A stretch of DNA of 8,720 nt from Rubrobacteraceae bacterium (GCA_013698525.1 JACCSM010000522.1:1-8720), one strand, 5' to 3'. Shown: positions 1-6,698, numbered from the stretch's first letter. Notes: generated by a model from the letters alone, not told the origin. Program-made: numbers and translations.

Positions 1-1
1 G

Positions 2-292
2 CTCGCCTTCGGCGAGCCGGCGGACGCGCGTTCTTCCTCCGTTCCCTTTGTAAAGGCGCTCTCCGGACCGGGCCGTTTCGTCGGCATCACGCTAGCCCTG
101 GTGGTGCCGCTGCCATTCCTTCTGACGTCGAGCGCCCTCGCGCCGCTCGCCATCCTGACGGCACCCCTGGTCGCGCTCGGTGCCCTACGGATCGCCGCAA
201 CGAAGTTTGGTGGGATCGGCGGCGACCTCGTAGGGGCAAGCGGAGAGGCGTGTCGCGCCGTATTGCTCGTCTTGCTCTCGGCAACGATATAG
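2..292 (+). CDS. cobS: Adenosylcobinamide-GDP ribazoletransferase (cobalamin synthase), 3' end
   Basis: Open from the left edge to a TAG stop, giving the last 96 residues of a protein whose start lies outside the window. CobS is an integral membrane enzyme that joins adenosylcobinamide-GDP to alpha-ribazole (or its phosphate), the final assembly step of coenzyme B12. The piece has two hydrophobic segments (about residues 28-60 here), then the family's C-terminal signature: GGIGGDLVGASGE matches the GGxTGDxLGAxxE pattern of CobS (E. coli ends LGGQTGDTLGAAIELGE), followed by a last hydrophobic helix. The Thr of GGxTGD is Gly here. A GTG at 101 could be mistaken for a start, but coding continues upstream of it without a stop. 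Family length is about 245-260 residues, so roughly 60% is missing to the left. The family call is fairly sure; whether other cob genes adjoin cannot be seen. Confidence 0.82.
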   Translation, partial: LAFGEPADARSSSVPFVKALSGPGRFVGITLALVVPLPFLLTSSALAPLAILTAPLVALGALRIAATKFGGIGGDLVGASGEACRAVLLVLLSATI

Positions 293-294
293 CC

Positions 295-312
295 CCGGTC
301 CGTGCGGACCGG
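295..312. terminator. Perfect GC-rich hairpin after cobS
   Basis: CCGGTCCG (295-302) and CGGACCGG (305-312) are exact reverse complements, three bases after the cobS stop. In RNA the stem would be 7 bp closing a 4-base loop. It lies between convergent genes (cobS and the UPF0173 hydrolase) and could end transcription from either side. No T tract follows on either strand, so it is not a canonical intrinsic terminator; it may instead protect a 3' end. Confidence 0.4.
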
Positions 313-333
313 TCCTAGAAATCCCGATCCCTG

Positions 334-375
334 TAGGGGCGGTTCGTGAACCTATAAGGGCGACAAGCCGCCCTA
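334..375. repeat. Palindromic repeat element with two internal hairpins
   Basis: Outer arms TAGGGGCGG (334-342) and CCGCCCTA (368-375) are complementary apart from one extra G. Inside are a short hairpin GGTTC-GT-GAACC (341-352) and an alternative hairpin GGGCG/CGCCC (358-362 with 369-373, loop 6). The 3' arm contains the stop codon of the minus-strand hydrolase (373-375). The organisation resembles dispersed REP- or MITE-like intergenic palindromes of high-GC bacteria. Only one copy is in this window, so dispersal is inferred. It may also serve as the 3' end structure of the hydrolase mRNA. Confidence 0.5.
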
Positions 376-1098
376 AGACGCCAGTTCGTCACCAGGTTTC
401 ATCACGTGGACCTTGAGGTCTGGTACGAGGGCAGAGGCATGTTCCTGAAACTCCTCGGGGGTGCCTGGCACGAACGGGAAGGTACCGTAGTGCATCGGGA
501 CCACGTGCTCGACGCCGAGGAGCCTGGCTGCGTGGGCCGCTTCGTACGGGCTCATCACCACCTGGTTGCCGATCGGCAACAGGGCGAGGTCGGGGTTGTA
601 GAGCTCGCCGATAAGGCGCATGTCGCCGAAAACCGCGGTGTCGCCCGCATGGTACAGCTTGAAGCCGCTCTCGAACTCGATTATGTAGCCCACCGGCTCG
701 CCAGCGTAGATGTAGCTTCCGTCGTCGAGCTGTATGCTCGAGGAGTGGAAGGCGTGGGTCGCTGTCACCTTGATGCCGCCGACCTCGACCGTGCCGCCCT
801 TCTGTATCGGCATGGCGTTCTCGATCCCCTGCCTCTGCAAATAGGAGAAGATCTCGAAGTTGGAGACAGTCCCCGCGCCGGTCTGCGCCGCCAGTGACTC
901 CACATCGTCGAAGTGGTCGAAGTGGCCGTGGGTTATCAGGATGGTGTCGAGCTCTCCAACCCGCTTCAAGTCGTCCGGAGTCTGGGGGTTATTCGTGAGG
1001 AAAGGATCTATGATGATCTGCCCGCCGCCCGCCGTCACAAACCTGAACGTCGAGTGCCCGAGGTAGGTGATCCTTGTTCCGCCTAGCATCTGTTCCAC
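373..1098 (-). CDS. UPF0173 family metal-dependent hydrolase (metallo-beta-lactamase fold)
   Basis: Predicted cytoplasmic protein of 241 residues with the metallo-beta-lactamase fold; the UPF0173 family is usually about 225-240. The metal-binding motif THGHFDH gives H57, H59, D61 and H62. Further likely ligands are H118 (HAFHSSS), D153 (YHAGDTAVFGD) and H203 (MHYGTFP), and the N-terminal ITYLGHSTF is typical. The substrate of the family is not established. The reading frame extends to a TTG at 1122, but I place the start at the GTG at 1098 because GGAGG lies six bases before it on the minus strand; the ATG at 1089 would be 15 bases from that site, too far. Its stop codon sits inside a palindromic repeat. 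It is divergent from the DMT-type gene and convergent with cobS, so it is probably monocistronic. Family assignment is firm; biological role unknown. Confidence 0.92.
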   Translation of the reverse strand: MEQMLGGTRITYLGHSTFRFVTAGGGQIIIDPFLTNNPQTPDDLKRVGELDTILITHGHFDHFDDVESLAAQTGAGTVSNFEIFSYLQRQGIENAMPIQKGGTVEVGGIKVTATHAFHSSSIQLDDGSYIYAGEPVGYIIEFESGFKLYHAGDTAVFGDMRLIGELYNPDLALLPIGNQVVMSPYEAAHAARLLGVEHVVPMHYGTFPFVPGTPEEFQEHASALVPDLKVHVMKPGDELAS

Positions 1099-1145
1099 GA
1101 TTACCCTCCGTAAGTTGACCAATCATGATCCAAGAAAAGAACAAA

Positions 1146-1157
1146 GGTATATATACC
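1146..1157. promoter_or_regulatory. 12-bp perfect palindrome, possible operator
   Basis: GGTATATATACC reads the same on both strands. It lies about 50 bp upstream of the hydrolase start and about 35 bp upstream of the TATAAT box of the divergent gene, so a dimeric regulator bound here could touch both promoters. The TATATA core could also serve as a minus-strand -10, although no good -35 is seen at 16-18 bp. The function is inferred from symmetry and position. Confidence 0.3.
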
Positions 1158-1192
1158 CACCTCACAAACCGGAGAAACGGCCTGTACCTCAG

Positions 1193-1198
1193 TATAAT
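1193..1198 (+). promoter_or_regulatory. Candidate -10 box (TATAAT) for the DMT-type gene
   Basis: A consensus TATAAT lies 57 bases before the ATG at 1256, which would give a leader of about 50 nt. There is no recognisable TTGACA at 16-18 bp spacing and no TGn extension, so either an activator is needed or the match is by chance. In this GC-rich gap a perfect hexamer is still notable. Confidence 0.4.
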
Positions 1199-1255
1199 CC
1201 TGCGGGCGTCCCGACCGGGGTGCTGTGTTGAGACCACGAACTTCAGGGGGAATGT

Positions 1256-1678
1256 ATGAGATCTACCCTTATCCTCGCGGTACTTGCGGGCTTGTGCGTG
1301 GCCGTCCAGACCAGTCTCACAGGGGCGGCCCAGCGAACGCTCGGTCCCCTGGTCCTGGTCGCCATCTCCGGTCTTACGACCGGCGTATTCGCGCTCTTGA
1401 TCTCGTTTGTGGTGGCGAAACCGGAGTTTACGGGCCGTGCGGTGGGTTACGCTGTGGCCTCCGGCCTCCTCGGGGCCGTGATAGTGGGCTCTATCGCCGT
1501 CGCGGCCGGACAGGCCGGGGTGGCGCGCGCCCTCTCGCTCGTTATAGCCACCCAGCTGATCGTAGGCCTCGTCCTCGACGCCTTCGGGGTCTTCGGAGCC
1601 GGGGCCGATTTCAGCGTCCTTAAGGCCCTCGGAGTCGTCCTTATTATCGCCGGCGGCGCCCTTGTCGTCAGCTTTTAG
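1256..1678 (+). CDS. DMT-superfamily small membrane protein, YdcZ/DUF606 type
   Basis: A 140-residue very hydrophobic protein with about five membrane segments (near residues 5-22, 32-53, 62-84, 89-108 and 120-139). The conserved block GVARALSLVIATQLIVGLVLDAFGVFG (88-114) matches the QxxxxxxxDxxG pattern of the YdcZ/DUF606 family, which belongs to the drug/metabolite transporter superfamily. Members are about 140-150 residues, half the size of a ten-helix EamA transporter, and probably act as dimers or paired with a sister gene; no sister gene is next to it here. The substrate is unknown. The ATG at 1256 is preceded by AGGGGG five bases upstream, supporting this start. It is divergent from the hydrolase, and a gap filled with inverted repeats separates it from the next operon, so it is probably its own transcription unit. 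Confidence 0.8.
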   Translation: MRSTLILAVLAGLCVAVQTSLTGAAQRTLGPLVLVAISGLTTGVFALLISFVVAKPEFTGRAVGYAVASGLLGAVIVGSIAVAAGQAGVARALSLVIATQLIVGLVLDAFGVFGAGADFSVLKALGVVLIIAGGALVVSF

Positions 1679-1679
1679 A

Positions 1680-1700
1680 GCGGCTTGCTTCGCAAACCGC
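1680..1700 (+). terminator. Hairpin just after the DMT-type gene
   Basis: GCGGCTTGC (1680-1688) and GCAAACCGC (1692-1700) pair with one C-A mismatch around a TTC loop, starting two bases after the stop codon. No T tract follows, so it is a weak intrinsic terminator candidate or a 3' end stabiliser. Confidence 0.4.
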
Positions 1701-1794
1701 AGCTTCAGGCCACAGGCATCAGGTGTCAGGAAGACCGGCCTGTGGTGATCGTAGAGGTGTCACCTGAAAGCTGAAGCCTGTAACCTGTAGCCTA
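1700..1794. repeat. Interleaved inverted-repeat element built of CCTG/CAGG words
   Basis: Several arms can pair. CAGCTTCAGG (1700-1709) pairs with CCTGAAAGCTG (1763-1773, one extra A). CCACAGGC (1710-1717) pairs exactly with GCCTGTGG (1738-1745). TCAGGTGTCA (1719-1728) pairs with TGTCACCTGA (1758-1767, one mismatch). The arms are not strictly nested, so alternative folds compete. The right side is a run of near-repeat words (CACCTGAAAG, CTGAAGCCTG, TAACCTGTAG, CCTATATG) that runs into the ATG of the next gene. It holds no gene and no Shine-Dalgarno site. Confidence 0.55.
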
Positions 1795-1795
1795 T

Positions 1796-3592
1796 ATGAG
1801 TTATCTGCCCATCGAAGACCACGGGATCATCGGGAACCTTTATACGGCGGCGCTCGTCGGTATGGACGGCACGATAGACTGGCTGTGCCTTCCAGCCTTC
1901 GACTCTCCGAGCGTATTCTGCTCCATCCTCGACGACGAGAAAGGCGGGCATTTCGCGCTGCGCCCTGTCGAGTACACCCGCAGCCAGCAACTCTATCTGC
2001 CCGACACCAATGTCCTCCTGACCCGCTTCTTTTCGCCTGAGGGTCTGGCCGAGACCCTTGACTTCATGCCGATCATGACGCGCCAGGGCGAGCGTCACAG
2101 GCTCGTCCGCAACGTGCGGGTAATAAGGGGTAGGATGGACTTCAGGGTCGAGTGCCTTCCAGCCTTCGACTACGCCCGCCGCGGCCACTCGGTCTCGGTC
2201 GGGAGGTCAGGGGCCGTGTTCGCATCAGGGAGGTATTGTCTCGGGCTGGCTACCGACTTGCGGCTGGAGGAGCGGGCGAGAGGGGCTGCGGGGGCGCAGT
2301 TCACGCTCGGCACGGGCGAGAGGGCGACGTTCGTTCTGGCGCATCTCAGGGAAGGCGAGGGGCCCGGAGAGATCCTCTCGGACGTCGGGTTCGAGGAGCT
2401 GCTCCACAGCACCCTCGGATACTGGAGGCGCTGGCTCTCGAACTGCACCTATCAAGGGCGGTGGCGGGAGATGGTCCACCGTTCCGCCCTCGTCCTCAAG
2501 CTTATGGTCTACGATCCGACGGGTGCGCTCGTCGCCTCCCCAACGATGGGCCTGCCCGAGAGGATCGGGGGGGACCGCAACTGGGACTACCGCTACACCT
2601 GGCTCAGGGACGCGGCGCTGGCGCTCTACGCCCTGATCTACGTCGGCTTCGAGGACGAGGCGCGACACTTCATGGGCTGGCTCAGGGACCGTTGCCACGA
2701 GGACCAGGACGGCCTCCTGCAGCCGCTCTACGGCATAGACGGCCGCAAAGACATTGCCGAGACGGAGCTCTCGCACCTCTCCGGATATATGAACTCCTCC
2801 CCTGTGAGGCTCGGCAACGGTGCCTACAAACAGCGCCAGCACGACCTCTACGGTGCCGTGCTCGACGCAGCCTACCTCTACAATAAGCACGGCGCCCCCC
2901 TCGACTACGACCTCTGGAAGAACCTCAGGAAGATCCTGGACTGGCTCAGCGAGAACTGGCGGGAGCCAGATGAGGGTATCTGGGAGGTGCGAGGAGGAAG
3001 ACGCCAGTTCGTCTCCTCCAAGGTCCTGAGCTGGGTGGCCCTGGAGCGGGCGGGCAGGATCTCCCGCCAGCGCGGACTACCGGCGGGGGACGGACGCTGG
3101 ATGGCCGAGCGCGACGCCATCTACGAGGAGGTCATGGAGAAGGGCTGGAACCCCGAGAAGAACAGCTTCGTCCAGTACTATGGCTCGGACGCCCTCGACG
3201 CCTCACTGCTCATGATGCCGCTGGTCAAGTTCGTCGGCCCCACTGACCCGCGTTGGATCGCGACCCTCGACCGTATCCAGCAGGAACTGGCCCACGACAC
3301 GCTCGTGGACCGCTACCAGCCGGAGCACGCGGCCCCTGATGGCCTCGAAGGGGGCGAGGGCAGCTTCAGCCTGTGTTCTTTCTGGCTCGTCGAATGCCTC
3401 ACGCGGGCAGGACGCCTCGACGAAGCGCGTTTCGCCCTGGAGAAGATGTTCTCCTACGCCAACCATCTGGGCCTCTACGCCGAGGAGCTCGGTCACTCCG
3501 GCGAGGCACTCGGCAACTTCCCGCAAGCCTTCACCCACCTGGCGCTCATCAGTGCCGCAGTACACCTGGATCGCGCGCTCGGAGCACTCTGA
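1796..3592 (+). CDS. Glycoside hydrolase family 15 protein (glucoamylase/trehalase type)
   Basis: A 598-residue protein, full length for bacterial GH15 enzymes, which release glucose from the non-reducing end of alpha-glucans or, in an actinobacterial and archaeal branch, cleave trehalose. An N-terminal beta domain (about 1-220, starting with the family's YLPIEDHGIIGNLYTAALVGMDG style) precedes an alpha/alpha-barrel (about 225-598). Barrel signatures are GGDRNWDYRYTWLRD (258-272), GAYKQRQHDLYG (342-353), DEGIWEVRG (392-400) and YAEE (561-564). By alignment in mind with fungal glucoamylase (LWEE and SEQ motifs), E397 is the likely general acid and E563 the base. No signal peptide is seen, so it is probably cytoplasmic and acts on glycogen-derived glucan or trehalose. 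No Shine-Dalgarno precedes the ATG; the N-terminus nevertheless matches the family. It is first of a four-gene co-directional run. Glucoamylase versus trehalase cannot be decided from sequence alone. Confidence 0.92.
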   Translation: MSYLPIEDHGIIGNLYTAALVGMDGTIDWLCLPAFDSPSVFCSILDDEKGGHFALRPVEYTRSQQLYLPDTNVLLTRFFSPEGLAETLDFMPIMTRQGERHRLVRNVRVIRGRMDFRVECLPAFDYARRGHSVSVGRSGAVFASGRYCLGLATDLRLEERARGAAGAQFTLGTGERATFVLAHLREGEGPGEILSDVGFEELLHSTLGYWRRWLSNCTYQGRWREMVHRSALVLKLMVYDPTGALVASPTMGLPERIGGDRNWDYRYTWLRDAALALYALIYVGFEDEARHFMGWLRDRCHEDQDGLLQPLYGIDGRKDIAETELSHLSGYMNSSPVRLGNGAYKQRQHDLYGAVLDAAYLYNKHGAPLDYDLWKNLRKILDWLSENWREPDEGIWEVRGGRRQFVSSKVLSWVALERAGRISRQRGLPAGDGRWMAERDAIYEEVMEKGWNPEKNSFVQYYGSDALDASLLMMPLVKFVGPTDPRWIATLDRIQQELAHDTLVDRYQPEHAAPDGLEGGEGSFSLCSFWLVECLTRAGRLDEARFALEKMFSYANHLGLYAEELGHSGEALGNFPQAFTHLALISAAVHLDRALGAL

Positions 3593-3598
3593 ACCGCC

Positions 3599-4510
3599 GT
3601 GCACGCTCCGCTATTCGAGGCCGTCCCGAACTTCAGCGAGGGGAAGGACGGCACGAAGATCTCACGCATCACCGAGGCCGTCCGCGCCATTCCCGGCGTC
3701 CGTATCCTCAGCCTCCACTCCGATCCCGACCACAACAGGAGCGTCCTGACCTTCGCCGGAGAAGAGGACCCCGTGCTATCTGGCGCCCTCGCCCTGGCGA
3801 AGGCGTGCGCCACCGAACTCGACCTCGCCTCCCAGTCCGGCGAGCACCCAAGGATGGGCGTGCTCGACGTACTCCCCTTCGTGCCCCTCGAAGGCGCCAC
3901 TATGGATGACGCCGTCAGGCTGGCCCACAAGGCCAGCGAGAGCCTGGGGTTCCTTGGATTTCCTGTCTACCTCTACGGGTCTGCCGCGACAAACCCACAC
4001 CGCCGATCCCTCCCCGACATCAGGCGTGGCGGTTACGAGGGCGTCGCATCCCGAATCAGTGACCCGTTGTGGAAGCCGGATTACGGTCCGAAAACGCTCG
4101 ATTCCCACAGAGGAGTCGTCGCTGTGGGCGCCCGTCCTTTCCTCGTTGCTTTCAACGCGTACCTGGATACAGACGACGTCGAGGTCGCTCGGGTGGTAGC
4201 CACACGGGTCAGGGAGAGCGGCGGCGGCCTTCCGGCCGTAAGGGCGCTCGGCTTCGGTGTCGGCGGCAAGGCTCAGGTCTCGATGAACCTGACGGACCTC
4301 GAGCAGACCCCCATCCCCGTGGCCCTCGAAGCCGTTCGCTCGGCTGCAGCAGACCTCGGCGCTTCCGTAGAGTCGACCGAGCTCGTCGGCCTGGCTCCGC
4401 TGGAGGCCGTCCTGCAGGCGGCCCGTTACTACCTCGGCCTGCGGGAGCTAGAGGCTGACCACGTACTTGAGTCCAGGCTCTATGGCCGGTCCGATCCTCG
4501 GAGACTGTAG
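3599..4510 (+). CDS. ftcD: Glutamate formimidoyltransferase
   Basis: A 303-residue enzyme that moves the formimino group of N-formimino-L-glutamate to tetrahydrofolate, linking histidine breakdown to one-carbon metabolism. Seen are ECVPNFSEG-type LFEAVPNFSEG (5-15), DPDHNRSV (42-49), GEHPRMGVLDVLPFVP (81-96) with H83 as the probable catalytic histidine, RRGGYEG (142-148), VAVGARPFLVAFN (174-186) and GKAQVSMNLTD (223-233). The length matches the formiminotransferase domain alone; the cyclodeaminase domain of the animal bifunctional enzyme is absent. The GTG start lies six bases after the GH15 stop and in the same frame. The only purine-rich site, GGAG at 3581-3584, is 14 bases away, so translation probably depends on coupling to the upstream gene. 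No hut genes are visible in the window, so formiminoglutamate may not be its only substrate source. Confidence 0.92.
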   Translation: MHAPLFEAVPNFSEGKDGTKISRITEAVRAIPGVRILSLHSDPDHNRSVLTFAGEEDPVLSGALALAKACATELDLASQSGEHPRMGVLDVLPFVPLEGATMDDAVRLAHKASESLGFLGFPVYLYGSAATNPHRRSLPDIRRGGYEGVASRISDPLWKPDYGPKTLDSHRGVVAVGARPFLVAFNAYLDTDDVEVARVVATRVRESGGGLPAVRALGFGVGGKAQVSMNLTDLEQTPIPVALEAVRSAAADLGASVESTELVGLAPLEAVLQAARYYLGLRELEADHVLESRLYGRSDPRRL

Positions 4511-4514
4511 AGGC

Positions 4515-4996
4515 GTGCTGCTCTACCTCGCAGGACCACTGTTCTCGGAGGCCGAGAGGTGCTTCAACCTCAGGCTCACACAGAGGCTGGAAGCCCTTGG
4601 CTTCCATGTGTTTCTCCCGCAACGCGACGGCGTCGAGCGCGGCAGACCGCCCTACGACACGATGACTCCCGAGGACAGCGCCACGCCATGTTCCACCTCG
4701 ACAGGGCCAGGATCCTTGACTCAGACGTGTTCCTGTTCGTGCTCGACGGGCGCGTCCCTGACGAGGGGGCGTGCGTGGAGCTCGGAATCGCCTACTGCCA
4801 GAAGTACCTCCAGAACAACGAGAAGCTGCTCGTCGGGCTCCACACGGACACCCGGGCGGCCTTCATCGGCGGGAGATTGAACCCGATGGTGCGTGTCCCG
4901 CTAGACTATGTTGTAGACGACGTGGAGTCGCTACTTCGTTTACTCGCCGGACACGGGTCTGGCGCCGAAGATGGCACTGAACGACCTAGAGAGTAG
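4515..4996 (+). pseudogene. Nucleoside 2-deoxyribosyltransferase, split by a single-base frameshift
   Basis: Two halves of one protein lie in different frames. The first (from GTG 4515) reads LYLAGPLFSEAERCFNLRLTQRLEALGFHVFLPQRDG and reaches TPED at about 4671-4676. The second resumes at CGC 4679 as RHAMFHLDRARILDSDVFLFVLDGRVPDEGACVELGIAYCQK and ends at TAG 4996. Together they cover the whole deoxyribosyltransferase family (about 160 residues), including the nucleotide-binding LAGPLF, the DGR loop and ExGxA with the catalytic glutamate in VELGIAY. The enzyme transfers or hydrolyses deoxyribose from 2'-deoxynucleosides. Restoring one base near 4677-4679 would make it continuous. No slippery heptamer is present, so programmed shifting is unlikely; a recent mutation or a sequence error is more likely. 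The start could also be ATG 4482, overlapping ftcD; GTG 4515 has GGAG at 4500-4503 and gives the usual N-terminus. Confidence 0.82.
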
Positions 4997-5020
4997 TCCA
5001 TATCGTGCACTACGGCATAG

Positions 5021-5027
5021 AAAGGAG
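5021..5027 (+). promoter_or_regulatory. Ribosome binding site deciding the start of the Nit-type hydrolase
   Basis: AAAGGAG lies seven bases before the GTG at 5035 and four before the GTG at 5032. It lies downstream of the GTG at 5005, so the longer reading with a ten-residue extension is unlikely. Confidence 0.75.
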
Positions 5028-5034
5028 TGGTGTG

Positions 5035-5859
5035 GTGAACGGGCGTGAGATCATTGCGGCGGCGATCCAGATGTCCTCGACCCCGAACAAGGGGGAGAAC
5101 CTCGACACAGCCGAACGGCTCATGCGTTCGGCCGTGTCGTCGGGGGCCGGCCTGATAGCCTTGCCGGAGCTGTGGAACTGCCACGGCCTCGAGGACGTCT
5201 ACAGGGAGAACGCCGAGCCCGTACCAGGGCCGACGACGGAGTTCCTCGGCGGCCTCGCGGGCGAGCTCGGAGTCTACCTACTAGGGGGTTCGATCCTCGA
5301 AGGAGGTCCCCAAGCTACGAAACTGGATAATACATCCACTTTCTTCGGACCTGACGGCAGGATGTCGGCTGTTTACCGCAAGATACACCTCTTCGACGTG
5401 AAGGCCCCGGATCGCGAATACCACGAGAGCCGGACCATCGCGGCCGGCACGGAGATTGTTACAGCGAAGGCTGGCGCCGCGACGATCGGGCTCTCCGTCT
5501 GCTACGACGTACGCTTCCCCGAGCTCTACCGCTTGCTGGCGCTGCGCGGCGCCGAGGTACTCGCTGTTCCTGCCGCCTTCACGCTCCAGACGGGCAAGGA
5601 CCACTGGGAGCTACTCTTGCGGGCGCGGGCCGTGGAGAACCAGGCCTATGTCGTCGCACCGGCCCAGTGGGGAAGGAAGGCCGATGGACGATGGACCTAC
5701 GGACGCTCCATCATCGTCGACCCGTGGGGCACGGTGCTCGCCCAATGCCCCGACCGCGACGGGTTCGCGCTAGCCGCGCTGGACCTCGACTACCTCGACC
5801 GCTTTCGGGAGGACTTCCCCGCCCTGAAGAACCGCCGTCCCGAGGCCTACGACTGGTAG
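5035..5859 (+). CDS. Carbon-nitrogen hydrolase, Nit1/Nit2 (omega-amidase-like) type
   Basis: A 274-residue cytoplasmic nitrilase-superfamily amidohydrolase of normal length. The Glu-Lys-Cys triad is visible: E45 in ALPELWN, K116 in YRKIHLFDV and C156 in LSVCYDVRFPELYR. The KIHLFDV and CYDVRFPELYR strings are typical of the Nit branch, which includes omega-amidase (alpha-ketoglutaramate, alpha-ketosuccinamate) and deaminated-glutathione amidase, rather than true nitrilases. The exact amide substrate cannot be read from sequence. The frame is open up to a GTG at 5005, but AAAGGAG at 5021-5027 places the start at 5035. It follows the broken deoxyribosyltransferase by 38 bases and is the last gene of the run. 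It is convergent with the CPT-like kinase, with only 44 bases between stop codons and no clear terminator there. Confidence 0.92.
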   Translation: MNGREIIAAAIQMSSTPNKGENLDTAERLMRSAVSSGAGLIALPELWNCHGLEDVYRENAEPVPGPTTEFLGGLAGELGVYLLGGSILEGGPQATKLDNTSTFFGPDGRMSAVYRKIHLFDVKAPDREYHESRTIAAGTEIVTAKAGAATIGLSVCYDVRFPELYRLLALRGAEVLAVPAAFTLQTGKDHWELLLRARAVENQAYVVAPAQWGRKADGRWTYGRSIIVDPWGTVLAQCPDRDGFALAALDLDYLDRFREDFPALKNRRPEAYDW

Positions 5860-5903
5860 GAGAGCCCGTCGCGACGCCGAGTGATGCGATTTACTCACGT
5901 CAT

Positions 5904-6542
5904 TCAGCCTGGCTCGATTGCCATTGCGGCAAGTTGTTGGATCGCTGACGGGACCTGACCGGTTTCGAGGTGCTGTCGTATCATCGTGGCACACTCTTCC
6001 GGGCTTAGCAGCGAGGTATCGCATTCCAGGTCATATATACCGGGGAGGTGGGCTTCCTTTTGCCATAAGCGCACAGGCGGTGGTGCCGATGCGCCGTACG
6101 GATGTTTGCCGGCGCTCCAGCCTGTGGTGCTACGGCGCTCCATGATGATCTCAATCGGACACTGAACGCCCACGAACAATACCGGCAACCCGGTCAGCCG
6201 CCGAGCACAATCCGGAAGGATCCCTCGTGATTCGCTGTATGCACCATGGTGTCCGACATCCACCACCACGTTCAGTCCGAGACGACTGTGCGCAGCGATG
6301 GATTCATACATCGCACGATACATGATTACAACAAACTGTTCGAGATCCGGGCTTTCACCCCCTGGCCGTAGCCCGATCCCGGGTAGGTAACGCTCGGGTG
6401 TCATCTGCATGAACCGATCGACCCCCAGGTTCATCCACACGCCATCGAACGTGTCCTGGATCACAGCGACGATGCTCGACTTCCCGGATCGCGGCGCGCC
6501 GTTCAGAATAACGATCTGGCCCGGTACATGGGTCTGCGCCAT
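5904..6542 (-). CDS. Chloramphenicol phosphotransferase-like P-loop kinase
   Basis: A 212-residue protein resembling Streptomyces venezuelae chloramphenicol 3-O-phosphotransferase, which is about 178 residues. After IVILNG comes a Walker A loop GAPRSGKS (15-22), then FDGVWMNLGVDRF with D42 at the place of the catalytic aspartate of the GVDS motif. VVVDVGHHG (92-100) corresponds to the family's IIIDDVF strand, VLFVGVQCPIEIIMERR (121-137) to the VLWVGVRC strand, and YDLECDTS (170-177) to YDVEVDT. Family membership is good, but substrate is uncertain: most relatives are untested and may phosphorylate other small molecules. The start at ATG 6542 is chosen because AGGAG lies five bases upstream on the minus strand; a GTG at 6563 lies ahead of that site. 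GC is about 59% over 5941-6540, below the neighbouring operon. It lies downstream of the methyltransferase with a 156-base gap. Confidence 0.82.
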   Translation of the reverse strand: MAQTHVPGQIVILNGAPRSGKSSIVAVIQDTFDGVWMNLGVDRFMQMTPERYLPGIGLRPGGESPDLEQFVVIMYRAMYESIAAHSRLGLNVVVDVGHHGAYSESRGILPDCARRLTGLPVLFVGVQCPIEIIMERRSTTGWSAGKHPYGASAPPPVRLWQKEAHLPGIYDLECDTSLLSPEECATMIRQHLETGQVPSAIQQLAAMAIEPG

Positions 6543-6698
6543 GCTGTCTCCTCTCGCGCTCACGTCGAGACCGCCGCCGAAGAGGCTGACGGCTACTGGG
6601 CCGGATAGGTAGATTCCGCCGACATGCCGCTAACTCCCAACGCCTCGACCCGGACTGGTGCATTCGTGCCGTCGCGAGAAGCAAGTTCTTCAGTGGCA
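6543..6698 (-). other. Gap between methyltransferase and CPT-like kinase genes
   Basis: This 156-base stretch holds the kinase ribosome binding site (AGGAG just before 6542) but no convincing promoter, terminator or small gene. The two genes may share a transcript from the methyltransferase promoter. Confidence 0.4.

Noticed and set aside
406..897. 163-codon plus-strand frame opposite the UPF0173 hydrolase.
   Set aside because: It lies wholly antisense to a gene with clear catalytic motifs and resembles no known family.
1225..1623. 132-codon open frame overlapping the DMT-type gene.
   Set aside because: It is an Arg/Gly-rich frame typical of high-GC shadow frames; the membrane-protein frame has a ribosome binding site and family motifs.
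2225..2890. 221-codon minus-strand frame and 244-codon plus-strand frame inside the GH15 gene.
   Set aside because: Both are shadows of the GH15 frame, whose signature motifs occupy the same region.
4671..4690. Programmed -1 frameshift in the deoxyribosyltransferase.
   Set aside because: There is no slippery heptamer or obvious downstream stimulatory stem; a single-base deletion or sequence error explains it more simply.
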